Positions 47,680 to 57,174 of a stretch of DNA of 64,000 bases are shown here, in pieces. Both the position numbers and the translations under genes were made by a program. The stretch is from Fen-1301 sp963786395 (lineage in GTDB: Bacteria > Bacteroidota > Ignavibacteria > Ignavibacteriales > Ignavibacteriaceae): NCBI GenBank assembly GCA_963786395.1, contig CAWAZD010000014.1, forward strand, positions 62,001-126,000. Reading direction: 5' to 3'. The notes beneath the pieces were generated by a model. It ran no database searches and had not been told where the DNA came from. It saw only the letters and a list, made by a program, of their open reading frames with translations. Position 1 is the stretch's first letter. The number at the start of each line of letters is the position of its first letter.

Positions 47680-48906
47680 GTGGATATACAAAAAAATCAT
47701 TTTAATGTTTTGTTAGTTACAATTCCGGCTTCCTATATCGGGCCTGAACGTGTAAACTATATCTTGGAAAATATTAGAAATTGAAACACCGAATGAACAA
47801 AAAACTTAAGAATCTTATCTGATAAATTACTTTTAACCATTATGATTGAACGCGAGGCTTCAGATATTGAAATCGGCGGATATGGTAATAAGGGATATAT
47901 CTGGCTAAGAATTTATGGTAAAAAAGAACGTGTAATGGATTTTCCTCAATTCACGGAAGATGAAGTCTTCTGTTTTAATTGTAACTTTAATGAATTATAA
48001 TCAGAGAAAATTTCTTTTAGAACACAGAAATCTTGATTTTAGTTATACTTTCCTATATGAAAAAAATGATTAATGTCAGATTCAGAGCTGATGCATATTT
48101 TGATCTTGATACTCTTTCCTTAATATGCGAGCAATCAAGCACAATCCGACCTCTCGAATCGCTCGAATTCCATCCGAATGTAATAAAAACAATGACTCAC
48201 ACATATATAAAATTCGGTTTATCCTTAATAACCGGTATCACTGGTTCCGGTAAATCAACCACATTTGATGCAATGATTGATTTACCATAAAAAATCGATC
48301 CCTGTCACATATAGTTATTATTGCTTCCCCGATTGAATATGTTCATAAATCCAACATAGCAATTATAAAACACAGAGAAGTCGGTACGTGATGTTCTGAT
48401 CCTTTAAAGAAGGTGTAATTCAATCTCTTAGACAAGACCCGGACATAATTGTAATAGGTGAAATGAGAGATCCTGAAACTATCATGGCAGCCCTGGAAGT
48501 AACAGATACAGGTCATAAAGTATTTTCTACACTTCATACTTCTTCGGCAGTTGAATCAATTGATCGAATTATCGCAGAAGTAAATCCAAACGAACAGGAA
48601 AGAGTCCGGAATAGACTTGCAGATGTCTTATATCTATAGTATCTCAAAAATTGTTCCGAGTTTGGACGGCAAACGTGTGCTGGCAAAAGAAGTTTTGATT
48701 GTAACTCATAATGTAAAAGCTGCTATTAAAAATAATAATACAAGTGAAATTTATATGATGATTAATCAGAGGTGCACAGCAGGGAATGATAACAATGGAA
48801 CAGGACTTAAAGTTTATACCTTAGTAAGAAAATTACCCTGGATACGGCAATAGCGTATTCAAATAATAAAACCAGAATTCAACAAATATTAACGGCATCT
48901 AATTGA
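47680..48906 (+). CDS. pilT: PilT-like retraction ATPase, heavily frameshifted
   Basis: A second, shorter secretion ATPase (about 409 residues). The N-terminal half is divergent (NHFNVLLVTIPASYIGPERVNYIL, REASDIEIGGYGNKGYIWLRIYG). The core has LITGITGSGKSTTFDAMID, ASPIEYVH, IQSLRQDPDIIVIGEMRDPET with the Walker B Glu, TGHKVFSTLHTSSAVESIDRII and LAKEVLIVTHNVKAAI. The RQDPDII and GHxVxxTLHT motifs and the end QQGMITMEQDLKSL are PilT-like rather than PilB-like. No zinc motif. The start GTG 47680 and end TGA 48906 are inferred from the restored frames. Together with the PilB-like gene it predicts retractable filaments and possibly twitching. Confidence 0.78.
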
Positions 48907-50437
48907 AACCGCTTATTTGTATTATATTGTGAAGGAACCGACACTAAAATAGCTGTCGTTGTTAAGGAAAAGGAGATTATTAAGGTACTCCGCACAGCTT
49001 CTTTCGATACCATCCAACCCTCACTTGAAATTGAAGAAGGTTTTCAAGTTTAAATATTGATGGCGAAGATTTAGAACTTGATAAGTTGAATAAGAGAGAT
49101 TCCGCGGTCAGCAACTGCCAGCCAGGGGATTATAGTTTCTGCTCTGAAAGGGATCAACCTGAATAATAGTTTATTTGTCCCGGCATTAACCGAACCCTCG
49201 ATTTATTATCATATTTTTGAAGGGTCTAAAATTGGTAAAGGATCTAAACTAACTCAGGAAATTATTTCTGACATTCAGGAAACTAAAAATGTTACTATTA
49301 ATAAAGAGAATCTCGGATATATAGAATTAGCAGATAAATCAATCCTTTCCGTATTTCTCAGCGGCGAAGTACATTGCATTAAAATGATAAATGCTCTTGC
49401 CCGTTATAATGGTAAAAGATATTATAAAATCCCCGCTGTTAAAAGTGCCGAAATATCACTTGGCCTATTATATTGCCAAAAGGAAAAAATTCTTTCCCTG
49501 ATGATAACTCACTTATAGTTTATATTGGAAAGGAATACAGTAAACTGATATTCCTACAGGGCCGTAAACTCAAACATATCGGTTCAACTCTTGATATTGG
49601 AACGCTTAATCTTCATACCTATGACGTTTACTTCTCCAAAATTTTGCTTGAAATGGAAAATGGAGGGATATCATCCCTGGATAATATTATAGTCTGCGGT
49701 GAAGATGACAGCGAAAACCTTATTCTTTCTTTTTATGGTACGTTTCCGGAGGCAAATGTTTCCAGGCTTGAGTTTGATGACCTGGATCTTTCCGTTCTTG
49801 ATGATAAAACAAAAGAAATTTTTTCATCTTACAGCGTGCCTATCGCTGTCGCAAATGATTATTTCGATGACATTGACAACTTCACAAAGGAATAAACCTG
49901 CTTCCTAAATATGTTAAGGAAGACCAGAAAGTATTCCAATTCGCCTGGCATGGATATTTAATGTTTCCATTCCTTTTTCTCGTTACTCTTGCCATCACAT
50001 ATTCGGTACTTAAAAATCAAAAGGAGATTGGACGGCTCGATACCCGGATAGCGGAAAAAACTGTTCTTCAGAGGCAGCATCAGCAAACAATCTCCAGAAT
50101 TACTGATATCAATAACAAAATAAATAATTTTGATCAGACTCAGGCAATCCTTGACTCCGCATCTGCAGGTTCAGGTGTTTGGTCGGTAGTAACTTCAAAA
50201 ATCTCATCATTTTTCCAGCAAAAACAGACTATATGGTTAACTAAACTTACAAAAGACGAAACCGATATGGTTGCCCTTGAAGGTTACTCACTCAATAAAT
50301 ATGTATTGACTGATTTTGCTTATTTTCTTGAAGATGCCCAATTAAAAAGTGTTCATTATGAAGCCATTCTGGAAAAAAATACTTTCAGATTTAATATTGT
50401 TTTTGGTATTAGCGGATATTATAAAGACACGCAATGA
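48903..50437 (+). CDS. PilM-PilN fusion, frameshifted
   Basis: The N-terminal part (about 48903-49890) is an actin-like PilM domain (CEGTDTKIAVVVKEKEIIKVLR, KSAEISLAYYIAKRK, NSLIVYIGKEYSKLIFLQGRKLKHIGSTLDIG, DNIIVCGEDDSENLI). In the available frame it ends TKE-stop at 49895. One added base gives TKEINLLPKYVKEDQ, and INLLP is the hallmark N-terminus of PilN. The PilN part then has one TM helix (FPFLFLVTLAITYSVL), a coiled-coil (LDTRIAEKTVLQRQHQQTI) and a small domain to 50437. PilM and PilN normally come as two proteins, with PilM binding the PilN N-terminal peptide. Here they appear fused, if the break is an indel. Confidence 0.72.
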
Positions 50438-51321
50438 ATAGAAAATTAAGAAATACTCTTGGTCTTGTAGGCATTTTAGTCTTTCTCCTTGTTGCAGGAG
50501 GAGTTTATATATTTGTATTTCAGCGCGGAAAAATAAACGAAAAAAGACTTAAACTTGAGAAATCTGGAATCCATAAATTATGATACGGATCAGTTAAATA
50601 TTCAACTGAAAGCCCTGGAAAAAAGAGCAGCTTCTCTTGACTCAATATTATCCTCCCGTAAGTTTAATATCCCCCAAAACCTGTCTTCTATAAAGTTTTA
50701 TAATTTTATTAATCAAATTAGTGCCGGATTTTCCCCAAATACCCAGATCGATGTTGAATTCATTGACCAGAAAAAAGACAAGGAATTTGCTTATTATGAA
50801 TATAAGATTACCGGTAATGGACCATACAATGACGTTTATAAAATGATTTATTCAATTGAACAAAGTAAAGAGCTTAAGAAAATAAAAGTTCTTACTCTTA
50901 CAAATCAGATCACCACTACTAAAGAAGGTGTACCAAGTTTCGTTGTTAATTTTACAGGTAATGTGGCAGTTTATTTTTCATCTGATAACAGATTTGCACC
51001 TTCCCTTTTGTTGAAAATAATCTTTCAACCGGACTAAAATATGATGCGTTTTTCCCATTAATCCGTACTTCTATTCCACCTAATGTAGATGATCTCCTTG
51101 ATGTTCAGGGCGCTAAACTCCTCGCCCTTATTCCGGAAGGGGCTTTCCTGGCGGACACAAGAGGGAATACATATTTATTATGGGAAGGCGAACAGGTTTA
51201 TCTGGGTTATCTTACCAAAATAGATTACGAACATAATATTGTTGGTTTTATTCTAAATAAGGGCGGAATAATTGAAAAAGTAGAGCTCGGATTAGATAAG
51301 GAAGTAAATAAGAAAAATTAG
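50434..51321 (+). CDS. PilO-like alignment protein, frameshifted
   Basis: Starts ATG 50434 in the ATGA overlap with the PilN stop. MNRKLRNTLGLVGILVFLLV supplies a short cytoplasmic tail and a TM helix, then a coiled-coil (LKALEKRAASLDSILSSRK) and a ferredoxin-like PilO domain (IKFYNFINQISAG, YYEYKITGNGPYNDVYKMIYSIEQSKELKKIKVLTL). One indel near 50562 and another near 51001 are needed. The last part, LLALIPEGAFLADTRGNTYLLWEGEQVYLGYLTKI to KKN at 51321, resembles a PilP-like small beta domain, so PilO and PilP functions may be joined. About 295 residues. Function inferred from order and topology. Confidence 0.65.
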
Positions 51322-51332
51322 TGAGTCTGAAA

Positions 51333-52580
51333 ATGAATATTAAAATATTTTTTGCAATTTTAATTATAATGGGAACATATACTTTCCCGCAGAATTATCT
51401 GGAACGTCAGATACAGGGAAATATTCCAAAGGATCAGATTGTTTCTTTGTCTGCTTCTCTTTCTTTTGATAGAGCTATCGAATTACTTAGTAAAGTAAGC
51501 GAAAAAGCAAAAGGCAAAAAAATTGTTTCAACTATTCAAATATCTGAACCTATTGGCATTGAACTTACTAATGTTCCCTATGATAAAGCTCTCGTAGCTT
51601 TGGTTCAGATGAAGGGGTTGATTTTGAGGAAAAGGAAGATGTAATTGTAATTAAACGAAAAAATGAAGCAGTTGCTCAAATAAAACAGAATCAACTTATG
51701 CTTCTGTTGATTCCCGTGAAGTTAAAATTTCTGCTGTTTTCTTTGAAGCGGATTTAAATACGGAAAAACAGGCAGGAGTAGACTGGAAACTTATTACTTT
51801 CAAAAAATGATTTCAGTATCGGTGGTACAGGAGGCAACCCGTCTTCCAACAACAACTACCACGACTACTACTCCAACCCAGGGGTGGCAATTAAATGCTA
51901 ATACTCAAGTTTTAACATCGGTGGATTATTCGGCGATGCTTCGGCAATATTTCGATTTTTTGAAACACAAAATATTGGCGAAATAATTGCAAGCCCCAAT
52001 ATTACTACACAGGGACAGAGTAAAAGGTAGAATTCAGGTTGGTACGGATTTCTCTATAAAACAAAAAGACTTTGCCGGAAATGTAATTGAAAGTTTCTTC
52101 TCTACTGGCGCAATTATTGAGGTAACTCCATATATTTATAAAGAAGACGGGGTAGATTATATACTTCTTAATTTGACTGTTGAAAGAAGTTCTTTTACTC
52201 CAGATCCAACTACAACGGAAGTTAGAAAAACTTCGGCTACTTCACAGGTAATTCTACTTGAATGGTGAAGAAACTATTATTGGTGGACTATTATGAAAAT
52301 GATGAGACAAAAATCAGAAATGGTGTTCCCTTTCTTAAAGACCTCCCGTGGTGGGTTTTTGGTCTAAGATATATTTTCGGAAGTGACGATATCATAACTA
52401 CTAAAAAAGAACTTGTTATTTCAATTAAAGCTGAATTATTACCTACATTGAAGGAAAGACTTGCGGACCCGTTCGACAAATCCCGTTAAGGAGGAGTTAA
52501 AGAAAAATCGTAAAAAATTAAAAATTTATCAATTCAATGATTTCAATGAATCACCACAAACACCAACTAAAGATAATTAG
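51333..52580 (+). CDS. Short PilQ/GspD-like secretin, frameshifted
   Basis: Outer-membrane channel of the pilus system. ATG 51333 (MNIKIFFAILIIMGTYTF, signal peptide) is preferred; a GTG at 51321 overlaps the upstream stop. An STN/N0-like domain (LSFDRAIELLSKVSEKAKGKKIV, TNVPYDKALVALVQMKG) leads into the secretin core with ISAVFFEADLNTEKQAGVDW, EIIASPNITT, FFSTGAIIEVTPYIY and the signature LNGEETIIGGLYYE...NGVPFLKDLPWW. In-frame stops at 51640 and 52489 are bypassed by indels; the natural end is SPQTPTKDN at 52580. About 416 residues makes it short for a secretin, with a single N-domain. No lipobox for pilotin-free anchoring is seen. Confidence 0.78.
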
Positions 52581-52588
52581 GGAATGAA

Positions 52589-52954
52589 ATGGAATCAATT
52601 TTAATCGTTGATGATGATTTTAATCTCTGCACTGTTCTTAAAGAAGAATTATTCGAAGTCGGCTATGATGTCGATTTTGTTAATAATGGTGATGATGCCT
52701 TTCCTTTCTTTAGACAAAAGACATGTGGATTTAATTTTGCTTGACTTAAAGATGCCTGGTAAAGATGGCTTTGAGTTCTTAAGGAAATAAAAGAGAAAAA
52801 AATTAAAGTAAAGGTTATCGTCCTTACCGCCTATGCTGACGTAAAAAGCGCTATCGAATCAGCAAGAATGGGTGCCAGCGATTTTATTAGCAAGCCGTAT
52901 GATTTTGACGAATTGCTAATCACGATCAGGAAGGTTCTGCAAAAAGATATTTAA
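52589..52954 (+). CDS. CheY-like single-domain response regulator, frameshifted
   Basis: About 122 residues, receiver only: MESILIVDDDFNLCTVLKEELF with the acidic pair, the phosphoacceptor Asp in DLILLDLKMPGKDGFEFL, Thr in VIVLTAYADV and Lys in DFISKPYDFDELL. Frame changes near 52700 and 52785 break it. It begins 9 nt after the secretin and ends 2 nt before the hybrid kinase, so it looks co-transcribed with both. It may link kinase output to the pilus motors, as CheY/PilG proteins do elsewhere; that is inference. Confidence 0.8.
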
Positions 52955-52956
52955 AT

Positions 52957-55900
52957 ATGAAAATTACCTTTAGGATCCTGGTTATTAATTTCGCTATTGT
53001 TTTTCTGGTTTTAGGGAGTGCGGCGTTTGCTTTTTATTCTATAATGTATAGCGTTCTTACCTCGCAGCATTCAAAATATCTCCTTAATTCAACCAATGAT
53101 TTTATTTATGCCTATCGGCAAAGCATTGATAATACCGAAGAGGACTTTTTATACATGCTTAAAAATGGAATTAAAGAAAAATATTCTCATCTCCTCAATT
53201 GATTGAAAAAAACATTGATTTTATTCTTCAGACCAACACATCAAATAAAATTATGAATAAAGCATTTAAGGAAAATGTATATATACCGGATAAAACTTTT
53301 ACAATTGAAGATTTTATTGGTTTTAATCCCTATGCGGTCATAAAAACATATAAAAACAAAGACGGCACTATTATTATTATGGCAGGATAATTGACTCTCA
53401 ATTGCTCAATGATTTTTCTAAAAGGATAGGTGCCGATTTAGCTCTAGTTTGGGAAAAGACCATTCCACTGATGTCCAATGAATCACAAAATCAGCAATAT
53501 CCTATTTGCTCTGAATACAGCATTTAAAAATCTAGACACAAAAAAGAATTTCAGGGTTTTCTCTCAAAAAGCCGAAGTTACAGATATCCTTGTAACAATC
53601 TGTACCCCCTCATCAACTGTTGAAGAGTTGAACAATAATATTTCTTTCCTGGTTTTCACACCGTTAAATGAAGCCGCTGATCTGAGGTCAAGCCTTAAAC
53701 AAATCATGTTAATTATTGGTTTCTCCGGTATTTTGATTTCTCTTATACTTACATTTTTGTTTACCGACAGGATTAGAAAACAAATTTCCGATCTAAGTAA
53801 AGCTACCGAAATTATTAAAGATGGAAACTTCCACGAAAAAATCATTATTAAAAGCAAGGATGAATTAGGTGAACTCGCCAACGCTTTTAACATTATGGTT
53901 ACCGAGCTTGAAAAGAATCAGAAATCAAAAAACGAATATTCCGAATTTATGACCATGCTCAATCAGAATCCTTCTTTAAAAGAAATATCTGATGCGGCTT
54001 TAGGAAAAATTATAAATACTTGCGGATTCATAATCGGTGCATTATATATTATCGGGGAGGATGGTATTAAAATAGCGGGATCATACGGCATTGCTAAAGA
54101 ACAGACTCCCGATAATTACGATTTCTTTGAGTCGGTGATCAGAAAAAAAGAAATGGTGGAATTAAAGTTTGATGAGAACCCCCCCTTGTTAACAACCGGA
54201 TCGATAAAAATTGAACTTCGGTATCTGATGCTGTTTCCTATTATTTATAATTCTAAAGTAATTGGCATCCTTGAGTTAAGTGGTACTGATAAGCCGGGAA
54301 TTGAAGCTAAAGAATATATTTCAAACGTACAGGAACAACTGGCTATAGGGCTGACAAATGCTATTGCTTTTGTTCAGCTTGAAAAACTTGTGACTGAGTT
54401 AAAACAACTTAATGAGGATTACCAGAAACAAAATATTCAGATAAGGAAACAAAATGAAACTCTTGTGGATCTTCATAAGAAATTGAAAGAAAAAGCAGAT
54501 GAACTTGAAATCCAAAAAGAAAAGGCAGTTGAATCCACAAAACTTAAATCTCAGTTCCTGGCTAGTATGTCTCATGAGCTGCGCACTCCAATGAATTCTA
54601 TTCTAGGGCTCACTGAATTGATGCTTGAGGAAGATATTATTAAAGGAAAAAACAGGGAACGGATTGAAGTCGTTCTTAAAAGCGCTAAACGGCTTATGAA
54701 TCTTATTAACGATATCCTTGATCTTTCTAAAATTGAAGCGGGTAAAATGGAAATCCATAATGAAAATGTCCTGCTTGAAGATCTTATCAAGGAAGTTGAA
54801 TATTCTATCAGTCCGTTATTAATAAATAAAAAAATTGATTTCAGGGTATTCAGAAATATCGATACTTCTATCATTACAAATACCGACAGAGGAAAGGTTA
54901 CACAGGTTTTGATAAATCTGCTGGGTAATGCTGTTAAATTTACAGCTACAGGTTCTATCGAACTTGAAATATTATCAGAGGAAGACAAAAAACTTGTTTT
55001 CAAAATAATTGATACCGGCATCGGTATTTCAGAAGAAGATCAGAAAGTTATTTTTGATGAATTCCGTCAGGTTGATGGTTCTATTACAAAAAAATACAGT
55101 GGAACCGGGTTAGGCTTGACTATTTGTAAAAAAATCGCTGACCTGCTCGAAGGTTCAATCAGTGTTAAAAGTGAACATGGAAAAGGCTCAACCTTTATTT
55201 TCTCAGTTCCACTTAATTTTGTTAATAGATCGGAATCCATAATTAAAACACCCGAAATAATTATTGAAACGGTTGAAAACAAAATAGATCCCATTTTAGT
55301 GATTGAGAATGATGAGGAAGTAAGAAATACTATAGGTCAATATTTATCCTCACGTGGTAATAATGTTCTGTTTGCAGTGGATGGTACCGAAAGCCTTGAA
55401 AAAGCAAAAAATCATCAACCCGGAATAATAGTCCTTGATATAATGCTTCCGGGGAAAAACGGCTGGGACATTTTAAGAGAATTAAAAATTAGTGAATCAA
55501 CAAAAGAAATCCCGATAATTCTTATATCTATAATGGGAGATAAAAATCTCGGTTACAGTCTGGGTGCATATGATTATTTTATTAAACCTTTTGTGCCTGA
55601 TCTTCTGTTATCTTCTGTTTCAAAAATTGAAGGTATCATTAAAAAAAGAATTGATAAAATCGCTTTTGTGGATTCGGACGAATCTGAATATGAAAAACTG
55701 ACGAATGATTTTCGTAATAAAAAAACAAGAATAGATTTCATACGTGATAGCAACCTAGCATATAACAGGATCATAGAAACTCAACCTGATCTGGCTATTA
55801 TTAATCTTGTTATGCCCAAAGCAGATGGAATTACTCTTACATATAAATTGAAAGCCAATAAGGAAACAAAGCATATACCGGTAATATTATGCAATAATAA

Positions 55901-56492
55901 GGACATCTCTTATGAAGAAAAAATCTTATTGAATAATATTGTAGAAAAAATTACAACAAAATCGAAAGGTCATCCGCTGGATGTTCTGAAAGTTGTCAGA
56001 GACCGAATTAAAATGAACGAAGTATGGTCCGCCCCTGAAAAAAACATAATTGAAATTGAAGAACCAGATACCCCTTCTGAAAATAATAATCTCACAAAAA
56101 AACAAAAAACTGTGATTGGTGAAATCCTTGTAGTGGATGATGATCCGGATACTCTGTTTACGATAAATGAAATTCTTGAATCTTGTAATTGCAAAACATA
56201 CCTTGTAAAGGGAGGTAGGGAATGTCTTTCAATGCTGGAAAAAATAACACCCGATATCATCCTGCTCGATATTATGATGCCTGAAATGGACGGTTTTCAA
56301 ACGATAGCGAATATTAAAATGCATCCGCGATGGATAAACATACCTGTATTCGCAGTAACTGCCAGGGCAATGCTTGACGATAAAGAAGTGATTCTGAAAA
56401 ACGGTTTTGACGATTATATCCCTAAACCTATTAATTCAAGTGTACTGTCATTTAAAATAAAAAAAGCACTATCAAACTTAAAAACAAATTAA
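52957..56492 (+). CDS. Hybrid sensor histidine kinase with HAMP, GAF and three receiver domains, frameshifted at 5' end
   Basis: About 1178 residues. The first helix (FRILVINFAIVFLVLGSAAFAFY) and a periplasmic sensor (about 40-240) are broken by indels near 53200, 53388 and 53505; from there to the end the frame is intact. A second TM helix (LIIGFSGILISLILTFLF), HAMP (DLSKATEIIKDGNFHEKI), a GAF-like domain, a coiled-coil and a HisKA domain with the phospho-His in ASMSHELRTPMNS follow. The HATPase shows NLLGNAVKFTATG, DTGIGISEED and GTGLGLTICKK. Three receivers follow: REC1 with VLDIMLPGKNGWD, REC2 with IINLVMPKADG where the acceptor Asp is Asn, and REC3 with LLDIMMPEMDGF. It sits between two response-regulator genes and forms a phosphorelay. 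Confidence 0.9.
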
Positions 56493-56493
56493 T

Positions 56494-57174
56494 ATGTCAA
56501 AAATTTTAGTTATAGATGATTTACCTGAAAACGTTTTTTTACTCCAGGATAGACTTGAACACGAGGGGTATGAAGTTATCACGGCATATGACGGCAAGAC
56601 CGGAATAGAAAAGGCTATCAACAATTTGCCCGATCTTATTCTTCTCGACGTGATGATGCCTGATATTACCGGCATAGAAGTTTGCAGAACCCTGGTAAAC
56701 GACCCCAAATCAGCCCATATTCCGATTATTCTTGTAACAGCTAAATCAGGTGCCGAAGACACAAAAGAAGGACTTGAGGCGGGGGCATTCGATTATGTTA
56801 AAAAACCATTTAACAGAATTGAGCTTCTTGCCCGGATTCACTCTGCTTTAAAATTAAGCGAAGCTCATCAGCTTCTAATTGAAGCCGAAAAACGAAACAC
56901 ATTTTCTGCCACTGTGGTTACCACTAACCATAAGATAAAGCAGCCGCTTACACTTATGAATCTTTCTTCAGCAGCCATAAAAAGGGAGTTGGCTAAAAAT
57001 GAAGTTTCGCGTGAAGCTATCCTTAAAAGACTAGCTTATATTGATATCGCAATAAAAGAAATTACTGATGTCCTTAACCAGCTTAATTCAATTAAACAGC
57101 CGGTATTCTCAGATTATATTAAAAATATCAAAATGGTGGATGTCCCAAAGGAAAATGAAGAGCCCTCAGAGTAG
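56494..57174 (+). CDS. Response regulator with receiver plus DHp-like domain, no ATPase
   Basis: 226 residues. Residues 1-120 are a complete receiver (VIDDLPENVFLLQDRLE, acceptor in LILLDVMMPDITG, Thr in ILVTAKSG, Lys in YVKKPFN). Residues about 135-210 look like a histidine-kinase dimerisation domain: VTTNHKIKQPLTLMNLSSAAIKR, with His in the place of the phospho-His and the H-x-x-x-x-P-L spacing, then a second helix (LKRLAYIDIAIKEITDVLNQL). No HATPase follows, and the gene ends at 57174. It could be a phosphotransfer intermediate or a kinase remnant. It starts 2 nt after the hybrid kinase and overlaps the 3' end of the convergent kinase by 9 bp. Confidence 0.82.
   Translation: MSKILVIDDLPENVFLLQDRLEHEGYEVITAYDGKTGIEKAINNLPDLILLDVMMPDITGIEVCRTLVNDPKSAHIPIILVTAKSGAEDTKEGLEAGAFDYVKKPFNRIELLARIHSALKLSEAHQLLIEAEKRNTFSATVVTTNHKIKQPLTLMNLSSAAIKRELAKNEVSREAILKRLAYIDIAIKEITDVLNQLNSIKQPVFSDYIKNIKMVDVPKENEEPSE

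Noticed and set aside
44900..52580. True pseudogene decay of the whole pilus locus
   Set aside because: Catalytic and structural motifs survive in all segments with normal spacing and no large deletions; comparable breaks occur in essential genes. Kept as a less likely alternative in the findings.
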